A stretch of 64,000 bases of DNA from Methylorubrum suomiense (GCF_022179765.1 NZ_BPRE01000015.1:1-64000), one strand, 5' to 3'; counted from the first letter of the stretch, positions 41,687-51,487 are shown. Notes: generated by a model not told the origin, from the sequence alone. Translations and numbers: made by a program.

Positions 41687-41704
41687 TGTCAACATAACTT
41701 TACA
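41687..41704 (-). promoter_or_regulatory. PpsR/CrtJ-type box before bchG
   Basis: TGT-N12-ACA, the consensus binding palindrome of PpsR/CrtJ. It overlaps TTGACA (minus strand 41692-41687), a possible -35 of bchG, so bound PpsR would block the promoter. A separate TATAAT on the minus strand at 41756-41751 could be an alternative -10. The ppsR gene itself ends only 70 bases away. Confidence 0.6.
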
Positions 41705-41772
41705 TGTTTGGGAGGAATTTCAGATGACAACCGCTACGTGACATAGCTGCATTATACTTCATATCGCTTGCG

Positions 41773-43272
41773 TCAGGCGTCGTCGTCCGGCGGAGTTTCC
41801 GTATCGCCGGTATCAAGATCACCGATGCCGTAACGGCGCATCTTGGCATAGAGGCCCTGTCTGCTGAGACCGAGCATCTCGGCCGCCGAGGCGCGATTGT
41901 CGCGGGTGATGCGCAGGGCCGCCTCGATACAGAGCTTCTCGATGAGGTCGGTCGTCTCGCGGACCAACGCCTTCATGGACACCCGCCCCACCAACTCGGT
42001 CATCTGCTCGACGGAGCGCGGTAGTTCGTGCCCGCCGGAATGGACCGGCGCGGCTCGGCGCGGCGTCGCCCGAATGGTGAAGCCGAGGCAGGGTTGTTCG
42101 GCGGACGGCGCCGAGACCGCCGCGACCTCTACGTCTTCCAGCGACCCGTAATCGCCTCGCATCACCGTCGAGAAGTGGCGCACGGAGCCGTGCTCGCGCA
42201 ACGTCGCGAACAGGGCCAGCGTCTCCGTCTCCTCACGCCCGAGCCAACGGTCGAGCGGTTGACCGCGTACCTGCTCCTCGGTCGCAAGCTGTACGAGATC
42301 GAGAAAGGCGGTGTTCGCCGTGAGAATACGCCGAGCCGGATCGGTGACGACGAAGCCTTCGGGTATGCGCCGGATCACGTCGAGAGCGCCCCCGTCCGTC
42401 GCGAGCTGCCCCGCACGGACCGCGGCGAGGGGGGAGAGACGCAGCAGGATCGAGGTCGAGCCCTCGCTGCGGAACAGGGACGCCGAGAGGCGGGTCTCGC
42501 CGCGGCCCCCGGTGAGTCGCACCACGACATCCCCCGCCTGGCCCGACGTGCGGAGGCCGGCGAACAAAGCGGCGATGTCGCGGGTGGCGGTGACCTCGAA
42601 CAGATCGGCCACGTCCTGACCGAGGATCCGCTTGTGCGGGCGGCCGAGAAGACGGGCCGCGGCTGGGTTCGCCTCGCTGACGCGCCGCGTTCCGGCATCC
42701 GCCACGAGCACCGGCTCGCCCGATAGCTGGAACAGCAGTTTGTAGCGGGTCTCGGCGGAACGAAGGCGATCGTAATCCCGCTCCAGCGCCTGCTGCGTAT
42801 CGGCGAGCCGCCTCTGCAGGCCTGCCAGGGTGCGCAGATCCTGGCCCACCACGATGATGGGGCCGTCTTTCTGGGGCCGAAGGCCGGCATAGCGGATCGG
42901 TACGTCGGGGCCGTTCCGGGACGGATGATTGACCTGCCGCCAGCGCGTCATCGTCCCGGCGGCGGCGTCGCGCAGGAGCGCGTCGATCTTCGGTCGGCTC
43001 TCCACGGTGACGGTGTCGACCCAGGCGCGACCGCGCCACGAAGCGATGTCCTCCGATTCGAAATCCAACGCCGCGGTGGCCGTCTCCTGAATCACCCCGT
43101 CGCTACCGACGATCAGCGAGATGTCGCTCGTTGCCGCAAGAAGGATCCCGGCCGCCTCGCTGTCGAGGAGGCTGGCCGCCTGTTGCAGCGCCGGGGACGG
43201 CGTCTGCGGGGAATGGCTCGCCAAGCTGCTCAAGATCACCGCTTCGTGAAGACGCGAAAGAGGTCCTTTCAA
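41773..43272 (-). CDS. ppsR: PpsR/CrtJ photosynthesis repressor
   Basis: A ~499-residue regulator. It has three PAS-like regions (IVGSDGVIQETATAALDFES; PVLVADAGTRRVSEANPAAARLLG; GFVVTDPARRILTANTAFLDL) joined by coiled coil, and a C-terminal Fis-type HTH (RASAAEMLGLSRQGLYAKMRR). Only two Cys are present, one just before the HTH (EKLCIEAAL), the place of the redox Cys of Rhodobacter PpsR. It represses bch/puc genes under oxygen. The start is a TTG overlapping the aerR stop, or a GTG at 43239; uncertain. Confidence 0.88.
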   Translation of the reverse strand: MKGPLSRLHEAVILSSLASHSPQTPSPALQQAASLLDSEAAGILLAATSDISLIVGSDGVIQETATAALDFESEDIASWRGRAWVDTVTVESRPKIDALLRDAAAGTMTRWRQVNHPSRNGPDVPIRYAGLRPQKDGPIIVVGQDLRTLAGLQRRLADTQQALERDYDRLRSAETRYKLLFQLSGEPVLVADAGTRRVSEANPAAARLLGRPHKRILGQDVADLFEVTATRDIAALFAGLRTSGQAGDVVVRLTGGRGETRLSASLFRSEGSTSILLRLSPLAAVRAGQLATDGGALDVIRRIPEGFVVTDPARRILTANTAFLDLVQLATEEQVRGQPLDRWLGREETETLALFATLREHGSVRHFSTVMRGDYGSLEDVEVAAVSAPSAEQPCLGFTIRATPRRAAPVHSGGHELPRSVEQMTELVGRVSMKALVRETTDLIEKLCIEAALRITRDNRASAAEMLGLSRQGLYAKMRRYGIGDLDTGDTETPPDDDA

Positions 43273-44156
43273 CAGGCCCGGGACCGCATTTCAAGCAAGC
43301 TCTCGGAAATCAAGGGGGCAAGGCGGCCATCCTCAGCCGTCGCGTCGGCGCCGACGAGGCCGACGTGATCGGGATGACGCACGAAATACGGCCCGCCGAC
43401 GAGGATTCGGAGACTCGGATTCCGAGATGCCAAGCGCAACGCTGCGATGGTTCGGGACAGAATCGGAAAGAGCACGTCGCAGGACAGCGTGAGGCCGATC
43501 ACGTCGAACCATTCGCGGGCGACGAGTTCCGTTGGGTCGAGGCCGGGATCAAAGCCGGCGGTCGTGACGTCCCATCCCGATTCGCGAAAGATGCCGGCCA
43601 GTACCGCGAGGCAGAACACGTGCGTTTCGCCGGGACACGGCAGGATCAGGATGCTCCGATCCTGCGGTGTGACCGACTCATCTCCGAAACGAGCGCAGAG
43701 ATCGCGCACCACGGCCTGGAGCCGTCCGAGCGCCACCGTGACCTCGACGAAATCGCACGTGTCGTCTTCCCATAGCTGTCCGAGCTGCCGCGCGGCCGGG
43801 GTCAGCAACTCGACGAGAACGCTTTCCAGCGTCAGGCCCTCGTCGAGGAAACGCAGCAAATGGATCGTGAGGTCGCCCTCAACCCGGGAGAGCAGAAGAT
43901 CGCACAGCCGCTCGATGTCTTCGTTTGTCGGCTGCCGGTCCCTCGCGGCAGGTGGAAGGGCCGTTCGCCCGCGATGGACGAGCATCAGGCGCGGCAGGAT
44001 CTCGGCTTCCACGACACTTGCGAGCCGTCGGCGCATTCGCTCGCCGTCCGGCTGGAAATCGAAGGCGGAAACCGTGAGCGCCTCGCCTGCACCACCGCAT
44101 TCGCGTGGCGAGGCAGGCAACTCCAAGCGCTCGCCGAAATGCCTCCAGCCTCCCAT
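43269..44156 (-). CDS. aerR: AerR/PpaA cobalamin-binding antirepressor
   Basis: A 295-residue protein with a C-terminal B12-binding domain (RSILILPCPGETHVFCLAVL, IFRESGWDVTTAGFDPGLD, DVIGLTLSCDV, LRILVGGPYF) and a helical N-terminal region (LLSRVEGDLTIHLLRFLDEG). AerR/PpaA senses light through cobalamin and binds PpsR/CrtJ, turning off its repression. It is transcribed into ppsR with coupled overlap and diverges from bchF with 255 bases between. Confidence 0.88.
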   Translation of the reverse strand: MGGWRHFGERLELPASPRECGGAGEALTVSAFDFQPDGERMRRRLASVVEAEILPRLMLVHRGRTALPPAARDRQPTNEDIERLCDLLLSRVEGDLTIHLLRFLDEGLTLESVLVELLTPAARQLGQLWEDDTCDFVEVTVALGRLQAVVRDLCARFGDESVTPQDRSILILPCPGETHVFCLAVLAGIFRESGWDVTTAGFDPGLDPTELVAREWFDVIGLTLSCDVLFPILSRTIAALRLASRNPSLRILVGGPYFVRHPDHVGLVGADATAEDGRLAPLISESLLEMRSRAC

Positions 44157-44206
44157 GGGTCACTCCCAAGGCAGCAGCGCATCACGCAGATTAGTGCAGG
44201 ATACCC

Positions 44207-44247
44207 TGTCACACCCGTTGGTCAGGTGTTGTCAGCGTCACGATACG
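44207..44247. promoter_or_regulatory. Two degenerate PpsR-like boxes between aerR and bchF
   Basis: TGT-N12-TCA at 44207-44224 and TGT-N12-ACG at 44230-44247, five bases apart. Each has a perfect first half-site and an imperfect second. PpsR prefers two nearby TGT-N12-ACA boxes, so these may be weak sites. Treated as tentative. Confidence 0.3.
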
Positions 44248-44324
44248 CCTCTTCCGTGCGTTGGCAATGGCTCTAATTGAATACATTCAAAACAATTGTC
44301 AGCGGCTATGAGCGTCAAGCTGGA

Positions 44325-44354
44325 TTGACACTTCCGCAACCCCGGGCCTAGGCT
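44325..44354 (+). promoter_or_regulatory. Probable promoter of the bchF-hemA superoperon
   Basis: TTGACA (44325-44330) and TAGGCT (44349-44354) with an 18-base spacer, 58 bases before the bchF ATG. A good -35 and a moderate -10 for the housekeeping sigma factor, in the aerR/bchF divergent region. Confidence 0.45.
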
Positions 44355-44411
44355 CCGGGTCGGGATGAGGCCCTGCGCAGACGGGGCCCAAGGCGAGCGG
44401 AGGCGGAGGCC

Positions 44412-44915
44412 ATGCGGCAACGCCAGGGCCGACAGAGAGCGCTCTACACGAGCGAGGAGCGCCATCGGCGCGATGCTTCGCCTTGGACCCTGGTTCAGGG
44501 CGTGCTGGCACCGCTGCAATTTCTGGTTTTTCTGATCAGTCTCGTGCTGGTCCTGCGGACTCTCGCGACCGGAGAAGGTGCGGAAGCGGCCCATGCCTCG
44601 ATCGTCGTCAAGACGCTCGTTCTCTACGCGATCATGGTGACCGGCTCGATTTGGGAGAAGGCGGTGTTCGGCCGCTACCTGTTCGCGCCGGCCTTCTACT
44701 GGGAAGACGTGTTCAGCATGCTCGTGCTGGCGCTGCACACGGCCTACCTCATCGCTCTCGCCACGCATCTTCTCGATACGAGCGGGCTCCTCGTTCTCGC
44801 GCTCGCGGCTTATGCCACCTACCTGATCAATGCCGGCCAGTTCCTGCTCAAGCTGCGGGCGGCCCGGCTCGAGGCGCCGACGTCGCTGACCCTGGCCGGG
44901 GAGGGCGCCCGGTGA
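44412..44915 (+). CDS. bchF: 3-vinyl bacteriochlorophyllide hydratase
   Basis: A 167-residue membrane protein that hydrates the 3-vinyl group on the way to bacteriochlorophyll a. Conserved core: YTSEERHRRDASPWTLVQGV, KTLVLYAIMVTGSIWEKAVFGRYLFAP, FYWEDVFSMLVLALHTAYL. Four hydrophobic helices. First gene of the long rightward superoperon; its stop overlaps the GTG of bchN. Confidence 0.93.
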   Translation: MRQRQGRQRALYTSEERHRRDASPWTLVQGVLAPLQFLVFLISLVLVLRTLATGEGAEAAHASIVVKTLVLYAIMVTGSIWEKAVFGRYLFAPAFYWEDVFSMLVLALHTAYLIALATHLLDTSGLLVLALAAYATYLINAGQFLLKLRAARLEAPTSLTLAGEGAR

Positions 44916-46192
44916 ACGCCCACGCCCCTCTCCAGACGCACGCTGCCGCCGATTGCGGTCCCGAGATCCGGGTCGAGCGCGGCCAGAGGGCGGTGTTCTG
45001 TGGCCTCACCGGCATCGTCTGGCTGCACCGCAAGATTCAGGATGCGTTCTTCCTGGTCGTCGGCTCTCGGACCTGCGCGCACCTGATCCAGTCGGCCGCC
45101 GGTGTGATGATCTTTGCCGAGCCGCGCTTCGCGACCGCGATCATCGACGAGCGCGACCTCGCCGGCCTCGCCGACATGAACGAAGAGCTGGACCGGGTGG
45201 TCACCCGGCTGATCGAGCGACGGCCCGATATCAAGCTCCTCTTTCTCGTCGGCTCCTGCCCCTCCGAGGTAATCAAGCTCGACCTGTCGCGGGCGGCCCT
45301 GCGGCTGTCGCAACGCCTCGCGCCGGATGTGCGGGTGCTCAACTATTCGGGCTCCGGCATCGAGACGACCTTCACCGAGGGTGAGGATGCCTGCCTCGCG
45401 GCCCTCGTCCCCGGCCTCCCCGAATCGCGGACGGCCAGCGGCGATCTGCTCGTCGTCGGCGCCCTCGCGGATGTGGTCGAGGACCAGTTCACCCGGCTCT
45501 TCGCCGAACTCGGCATCCGCGCCCACTTCCTGCCCGCGCGACGCTCCGGCGACATGCCCGCCATCGGGCGCGGCATGCCGTATCTGCTGGCCCAGCCCTT
45601 CCTCACGGGCACCGCCCGGGCGCTCGACGAGCGCGGCGCGCGTCGGATCCCGGCTCCGTTCCCGCTCGGTGCCGAGGGGACCACGGGCTGGCTTCAGGCG
45701 GCGGTCGATGTGTTCGGTGTCGATCCGACCCAGTTCGAGACCGTGACCGCGCCGGGGCGCGCGCGGGCCGATCGGGCGCTGGCCCGCTACCGCGAACGGC
45801 TCGCGGGCAAGCGGATCTTCTTCTTCCCCGATTCGCAGCTAGAGGTACCGCTCGCGCGCTTCCTCTCGCGCGAGCTCGGCGCCGATCTGATCGAGGTGGG
45901 AACGCCCTACCTGCACCGTGCCCATCTCGCGGCCGAACTCGAACTCCTGCCCAAGGGCACCCGAATCGTGGAGGGGCAGAGCCTCGATGACGGGCTCGAC
46001 CGGTGCCGGGACGCGCGGCCGGATCTCACCGTGTGCGGTCTGGGGCTCGCCAATCCCCTGGAGGCGGAGGGGCTCTCGACCAAGTGGTCGATCGAACTCC
46101 TGTTCACGCCGATCCAGGGATACGATCAGGCAGGCGACCTCGCCGAACTCTTCGCCCGCCCGCTCCACCGCCGCACCCGGTTGGAGGTGTAG
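44912..46192 (+). CDS. bchN: Dark-operative protochlorophyllide reductase subunit N
   Basis: A 426-residue subunit of the nitrogenase-like DPOR complex. The GTG at 44912 overlaps the bchF stop. Its three Cys ligands of the NB-cluster are at C30 (VFCGLTG), C55 (SRTCAHL) and C116 (GSCPSEV), with the fourth ligand from BchB. With BchB and BchL it reduces ring D of protochlorophyllide without light. DPOR is oxygen-sensitive, so it is noteworthy in an aerobe. Confidence 0.93.
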   Translation: MNAHAPLQTHAAADCGPEIRVERGQRAVFCGLTGIVWLHRKIQDAFFLVVGSRTCAHLIQSAAGVMIFAEPRFATAIIDERDLAGLADMNEELDRVVTRLIERRPDIKLLFLVGSCPSEVIKLDLSRAALRLSQRLAPDVRVLNYSGSGIETTFTEGEDACLAALVPGLPESRTASGDLLVVGALADVVEDQFTRLFAELGIRAHFLPARRSGDMPAIGRGMPYLLAQPFLTGTARALDERGARRIPAPFPLGAEGTTGWLQAAVDVFGVDPTQFETVTAPGRARADRALARYRERLAGKRIFFFPDSQLEVPLARFLSRELGADLIEVGTPYLHRAHLAAELELLPKGTRIVEGQSLDDGLDRCRDARPDLTVCGLGLANPLEAEGLSTKWSIELLFTPIQGYDQAGDLAELFARPLHRRTRLEV

Positions 46193-46194
46193 CG

Positions 46195-47796
46195 ATGCAG
46201 CTCACCGTTTGGACCTACGAGGGGCCGCCGCATATCGGCGCCATGCGTGTCGCCACCGCGATGGAGGGCCTGCACTACGTCCTCCACGCGCCGCAGGGCG
46301 ACACCTATGCCGACCTGCTCTTCACCATGATCGAGCGGCGCGAGAAGCGCCCGCCCGTCACCTATACGACCTTCCAGGCGCGCGACCTCGGCGGGGACAC
46401 CGCCCTGCTGTTCAAGGATGCGGTGGCGCAGGCCCATGCCCGCTTCCGGCCGCAGGCGATGATCGTCGGCGCCTCCTGCACGGCGGAGCTGATCCAGGAC
46501 GATCCCGGAGGACTGGCCAAGGCCCTGGCCCTGCCGATCCCGGTGATCCCGCTGGAGCTGCCGGCCTATCAGAAGAAGGAGAATTGGGGCGCCTCCGAGA
46601 CCTTCTACCGGCTGGTCCGTGCCCTCTCCGGTCCTGCCGTCGTGCGCGCCCCGCGCGAGGGACGCCGTCCGAGTTGCAACATCCTCGGTCCCACGGCGCT
46701 CGGCTTCCGCCACCGCGACGACCTGATCGAGATCCGGAAGATCCTGGAAGCGCTCGGCATCGAGGTGAACGTAGTGGCCCCGCTCGGCGCGAGCCCTGCC
46801 GACCTCGGGCGCCTGGGTGCCGCCGACTTCAACGTCGTCCTCTATCCCGAGATCGCTCGCGCGGCGGCGCAGCACCTTGAGAAGACCTTCCGTCAGCCCT
46901 TCATCGACATCGTCCCCATCGGCGTGGGTGCAACGATCCGGTTCGTCGAGGCGGTGGCGGCGCTGGCCGGTGTCGATCCGGCGCCCGTCCTCGGCGGCGT
47001 GCCGTCGCGACTGCCCTGGTACTCCCGATCCGTCGATTCGACCTACCTCACCGACAAGCGCGTCTTCATTTTCGGCGACGCGACCCATGCGCTCGGCATC
47101 GCCCGCGTGGCCGCCCAGGAACTCGGTTTCCGCGTCGTCGGACTCGGCACCTACAGCCGCGAATTCGCCCGCGAGGTCCGGGCGGAAGCCGCCGCTCTCG
47201 GCATCGAGGCGATCATCGCCGAGGACTATCTCGACGTCGAAGCCGTGATCCAGGCGGCCCAGCCCGAACTGGTGCTGGGCACCCAGATGGAGCGCCACGT
47301 CGCCAAGCGGCTGGGCATCCCCTGCGCGGTGATCTCGGCCCCCGTCCATGTGCAGGATTTCCCGGCCCGCCACTCGCCTCAGATGGGCTTCGAGGGCGCC
47401 AACGTCCTGTTCGACACCCTCGTCCATCCCCTGATGATGGGGCTGGAGGAACACCTGCTCGGGATGTTCCGTGAGGACCCCGAGTTCCACGATGGCGCTG
47501 CCCCCTCGCATCTCGGTCGCACGAGTGTCGAGCCGGCCGCCATGGGGCGGGTGCCGGCGGCTCTACCGCTCGCCCCGGCGCCCGCTCCGATCGTGGTCGA
47601 GGCCGCACAGGTCACCGTGGACCCGATCCCGACCACCGCCTCCTGGAGCGCGGATGCCGAGAAGGAACTGAGAAAGATCCCGTTCTTCGTGCGCGGGAAG
47701 GCCCGCGCGAACACCGAGCGCTTCGCCCGCGAGCGGCAGCTCCCGCTCATCACCCTCGAGACCCTCTACGATGCCAAGGCGCATTTCGGCCGCTAG
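46195..47796 (+). CDS. bchB: Dark-operative protochlorophyllide reductase subunit B
   Basis: A 533-residue catalytic subunit of DPOR. Asp36 (QGDTYADLL), the unusual fourth ligand of the [4Fe-4S] NB-cluster, is present; GASCTAELIQDDPGG and GTQMERHVAKRLGIPCAVIS are conserved. The C-terminal PCP-red-like domain (WSADAEKELRKIPFFVRGKA) is also seen. Starts 2 bases after bchN and overlaps bchH by 26 bases. Confidence 0.93.
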   Translation: MQLTVWTYEGPPHIGAMRVATAMEGLHYVLHAPQGDTYADLLFTMIERREKRPPVTYTTFQARDLGGDTALLFKDAVAQAHARFRPQAMIVGASCTAELIQDDPGGLAKALALPIPVIPLELPAYQKKENWGASETFYRLVRALSGPAVVRAPREGRRPSCNILGPTALGFRHRDDLIEIRKILEALGIEVNVVAPLGASPADLGRLGAADFNVVLYPEIARAAAQHLEKTFRQPFIDIVPIGVGATIRFVEAVAALAGVDPAPVLGGVPSRLPWYSRSVDSTYLTDKRVFIFGDATHALGIARVAAQELGFRVVGLGTYSREFAREVRAEAAALGIEAIIAEDYLDVEAVIQAAQPELVLGTQMERHVAKRLGIPCAVISAPVHVQDFPARHSPQMGFEGANVLFDTLVHPLMMGLEEHLLGMFREDPEFHDGAAPSHLGRTSVEPAAMGRVPAALPLAPAPAPIVVEAAQVTVDPIPTTASWSADAEKELRKIPFFVRGKARANTERFARERQLPLITLETLYDAKAHFGR

Positions 47797-50700
47797 GCCC
47801 GACATCCGCATCGCCATCGTCACGCTCGACAATCACTTGGCGAGCGCGGTGGAGCGGGCACGTCTGCGCCTTGCCCACGACATGCCGGGTCTGACCCTGA
47901 GCTTCCACGCCGCGGCCGAATGGGAGACCGATCCATCGGCACTCACCGCCTGCCAGGCCGAGATCGCGCGGGCGGACATCGTCGTCTCGGCGATGCTGTT
48001 CCTCGACGAACATGTGCGGGCGATTCTTCCCGCGCTCACGGCGCGGCGCCCGCATTGCGATGCCATGATCGGCTGCCTCTCGGCCGCGGAGGTGGTGCGC
48101 ACGACCCGCCTCAATCGCTTCGATATGAGCGGGGCCAAACGCTCGGCGCTGGATTTCCTGAAGAAGCTGCGCGGCAAGCCCGGCGCGGAGGGCAACGCCG
48201 CCCGCCAGATGGCGCTGGTCCGCAAGCTGCCTCAGATCCTGCGCTTCATTCCCGGATCGGCCCAGGATGTGCGCGCCTATTTTCTGACGCTGCAATACTG
48301 GCTCGCCGGCTCCGACGAGAACGTCGCCGGTCTGGTCCGGTTTCTCGTGCAGCGCTACGCCGCCGGCCCGCGAGCCGCATGGCGTGAGATCGCCGCCGCG
48401 CCGGCCCCGCTGCACTATCCCGAGACGGGCCTCTACCATCCGCGCATGCCGGGCCGGGTCGGGGAGGATGCCGCCCGCCTGCCTTCCATGTCGGGGGCAA
48501 GGGGGCGGGTCGGCCTCCTGCTGATGCGGTCGTATGTTCTGGCCGGGAACACGGCGCATTATGACGGCGTGATCGCCGCCCTCGAATCGCGCGGCCTCTC
48601 CGTCGTTCCCGCCTTCGCCGCCGGCCTCGACAACCGCCCGGCGGTCGAGGCCTTCTTCGAGCGGGACGGGCGACCGGTTATCGACGCCCTGGTCTCGCTC
48701 ACCGGCTTCTCCCTGGTGGGCGGGCCCGCCTACAACGACGCGGCGGCGGCGGAAGGTTTGCTGGCTCGGCTCGACGTTCCGTATCTCGCCGCCCAGGCGC
48801 TCGAATTCCAGACGATCGAGCAGTGGCAGGAGGGCGATCGCGGCCTCTCGCCGGTCGAGGCCACCATGATGGTCGCGATTCCCGAACTCGACGGCGCCAC
48901 CGCGCCGATGGTGTTCGGCGGTCGCTCCTCCGCCTCCGGCCCGGACAACGCCCGCGACATGCGCGTGCACCCGGAGCGGGCCGCGCGCCTAGCCGACCGG
49001 GTCGAGCGGCTGGTGGCGCTCCGGCGCAAGGCGAGGGCCGAGCGGCGGCTCGCCATCGTGCTGTTCAATTTCCCGCCGAATGCCGGTGCCACGGGCACCG
49101 CCGCCTTCCTCTCAGTCTACGCTTCGCTGCTCAACACCCTGCGGGGCTTGGCCGCCGACGGTTACGACGTCGACGTGCCGGAAAGCGCCGACGCGCTGCG
49201 CGAAAGGCTTCTCGGCGGCAATGCGGCGCGCTTCGGCACCGCCGCCAACGTCCATGCCCGTATCTCGGCGGAGGATCATGTTCGCCGCGAACCTCATCTC
49301 GGTGAGATCGAGGCGCAATGGGGCCCGGCCCCCGGACGCCATCAGAGCAACGGCGCCGACATCCTCGTCCTCGGCGTTCAACTCCGGAACGTCTTCGTCG
49401 GGGTGCAGCCTGCCTTCGGCTACGAGGGCGATCCCATGCGGCTGCTGTTCGAGCACGGTTTCGCTCCGACCCACGCCTTCAGCGCCTTCTACCGCTACCT
49501 GCGCGAAGACTTCGCCGCCGATGCAGTCCTGCATTTCGGCACCCACGGCGCGCTGGAATTCATGCCGGGCAAGCAGACCGGCCTGTCGGAGCGATGCTGG
49601 CCCGAGCGACTGATCGGCGCCCTGCCGAACATCTATCTCTACGCCGCCAACAATCCCTCCGAGGGGACTTTGGCCAAGCGTCGCTCCGCCGCGACCCTGG
49701 TGAGCTACCTCACCCCGAGCCTCGCCGCCGCCGGGCTCTATCGCGGACTGATCGACCTCAAGGCTTCGGTCGAGCGCTGGCGGGCGCTCGAGCCCGAAGC
49801 CGCCGCCGAGCGGGCGAGCTTGGTCGAGGTGATCCAGTCCCAGGGCGCGGCGCTGGACCTCACCGCCGCCGAGCCCGCGTGGCACGGCGATGTCGCGGAG
49901 CGGGTTTCCGCGCTCGCCGCGGCGCTGACGGAACTCGAACACACCCTGATCCCGCACGGGCTGCACGTCGTCGGCGAAGGAATGCCGTCCGAGGATCGTA
50001 TCGACCTGCTGATGGCTCTGGCGGAGGCCTCGCACGGGTTGAAGCCCGCGCGAAACGGGATCGAGTTGCTGATCGGGGGGGCGGCTCTCAACGAGGCGCT
50101 TTCGGCCGCGGGCCTTCCGCTCGACGAGACCGGTCGCTCCGCCTTCGCCGATCTCGCCCGGATCGATCGCGACTTGTCCCGCGATCACGAGATCCCGGCG
50201 CTGCTGCGGGCGCTCGACGGGCGCTTCGTCCCCCCGGTTGCGGGCGGCGACCTTCTGCGCAATCCGTCGATCCTCCCGACGGGACGCAATCTCCACGGCT
50301 TCGACCCATACCGCCTTCCCTCCGCCTTCGCCGTTGCCGACGGTGCGCGCCAAGTGGCCCGTGTGCTGGAGCGCTACACCGCCGAGGGGAAGCCCCTGCC
50401 GGAGAGCGTCGCCATCGTCCTGTGGGGCACCGACAACCTTAAGAGCGAGGGCGGGCCGATCGCCCAGGCGCTGGCCCTCATCGGCGCCGCACCGCGCTTC
50501 GACGGCTACGGTCGCCTCGCCGGTGCCGAGCTGATCCCGCTCGACATACTCGGCCGTCCTCGCATCGACGCCGTCGTCACCCTCTCCGGCATCTTTCGCG
50601 ATCTACTCCCGCTCCAGACCAAACTCCTGGCAGAGGCGAGTTACCTCGCGGCGACGGCCGACGAGCCAAGCGACACCAACTACGTGCGCAAGCACGCGCT

Positions 50701-51487
50701 CGCGATTCAGGCCGAGCAGGGCTGCGATATGGAGACGGCGGCCCTCCGTGTCTTCTCCAACGCGGAGGGGGCCTACGGCGCCAACGTCAATCACCTCGTG
50801 GAGTCGGGCCGGTGGGACGACGCCGACGAGCTGTGCGAGACCTTCTCGAAGCGCAAATCCTTCGCCTATGGCCGCAACGGCCGCCCGGCGCCGCAGCGCG
50901 AATTGATGCGCGCGGTGCTGGCCAGGGTCGACCTCGCCTACCAGAATCTCGATTCCGTCGAACTCGGCGTCACGAGCGTCGACCATTATTTCGACGGGCT
51001 CGGCGGCATGAGCCGGGCCGTCGCCCGCGCCCGCGGGTCGGCAGTGCCGGTCTATATCAGCGACCAGACCAGGGGTGAGGGCCGCGTCCGCTCCCTGGAC
51101 GAGCAGGTGGCGCTGGAAACGCGCACCCGCATGCTCAATCCGAAATGGTACGAGGGTCTGCTCGGCCACGGCTATGAAGGTGTGCGCCAGATCGAGGCGA
51201 CGCTGACGAACACCGTCGGCTGGTCGGCCACCGCGGGGGCGGTGCAGCCCTGGATCTACGAGCGGATCACCGAAACCTACGTGCTGGATCCGGCGATGCG
51301 TGAGCGCATGGCCGCGCTCAATCCCACGGCCTGCGCCAAGGTCGCGAGCCGCCTGATCGAAGCCCATCGTCGCGGCTTCTGGACCCCCGACGCCGCCACC
51401 CGCGACGCGCTCGACCGCGCCGAGGAGGAGCTGGAGGACCGGCTCGAGGGCGTGACACCCGGCATCACCGCAGGAGTCGCGGCATGA
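47771..51487 (+). CDS. bchH: Magnesium chelatase subunit H
   Basis: A 1238-residue subunit that binds protoporphyrin IX and inserts Mg2+ with BchI and BchD (the latter two absent here). The N-terminus (IRIAIVTLDNHLASAVERAR) and the CobN/Mg-chelatase blocks (HFGTHGALEFMPGKQTGLS, IPVYISDQT-like VPVYISDQTRGEGRVRS) are typical, and the size is normal. It overlaps bchB by 26 bases and bchL by 4. Confidence 0.94.
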   Translation: MPRRISAARPDIRIAIVTLDNHLASAVERARLRLAHDMPGLTLSFHAAAEWETDPSALTACQAEIARADIVVSAMLFLDEHVRAILPALTARRPHCDAMIGCLSAAEVVRTTRLNRFDMSGAKRSALDFLKKLRGKPGAEGNAARQMALVRKLPQILRFIPGSAQDVRAYFLTLQYWLAGSDENVAGLVRFLVQRYAAGPRAAWREIAAAPAPLHYPETGLYHPRMPGRVGEDAARLPSMSGARGRVGLLLMRSYVLAGNTAHYDGVIAALESRGLSVVPAFAAGLDNRPAVEAFFERDGRPVIDALVSLTGFSLVGGPAYNDAAAAEGLLARLDVPYLAAQALEFQTIEQWQEGDRGLSPVEATMMVAIPELDGATAPMVFGGRSSASGPDNARDMRVHPERAARLADRVERLVALRRKARAERRLAIVLFNFPPNAGATGTAAFLSVYASLLNTLRGLAADGYDVDVPESADALRERLLGGNAARFGTAANVHARISAEDHVRREPHLGEIEAQWGPAPGRHQSNGADILVLGVQLRNVFVGVQPAFGYEGDPMRLLFEHGFAPTHAFSAFYRYLREDFAADAVLHFGTHGALEFMPGKQTGLSERCWPERLIGALPNIYLYAANNPSEGTLAKRRSAATLVSYLTPSLAAAGLYRGLIDLKASVERWRALEPEAAAERASLVEVIQSQGAALDLTAAEPAWHGDVAERVSALAAALTELEHTLIPHGLHVVGEGMPSEDRIDLLMALAEASHGLKPARNGIELLIGGAALNEALSAAGLPLDETGRSAFADLARIDRDLSRDHEIPALLRALDGRFVPPVAGGDLLRNPSILPTGRNLHGFDPYRLPSAFAVADGARQVARVLERYTAEGKPLPESVAIVLWGTDNLKSEGGPIAQALALIGAAPRFDGYGRLAGAELIPLDILGRPRIDAVVTLSGIFRDLLPLQTKLLAEASYLAATADEPSDTNYVRKHALAIQAEQGCDMETAALRVFSNAEGAYGANVNHLVESGRWDDADELCETFSKRKSFAYGRNGRPAPQRELMRAVLARVDLAYQNLDSVELGVTSVDHYFDGLGGMSRAVARARGSAVPVYISDQTRGEGRVRSLDEQVALETRTRMLNPKWYEGLLGHGYEGVRQIEATLTNTVGWSATAGAVQPWIYERITETYVLDPAMRERMAALNPTACAKVASRLIEAHRRGFWTPDAATRDALDRAEEELEDRLEGVTPGITAGVAA

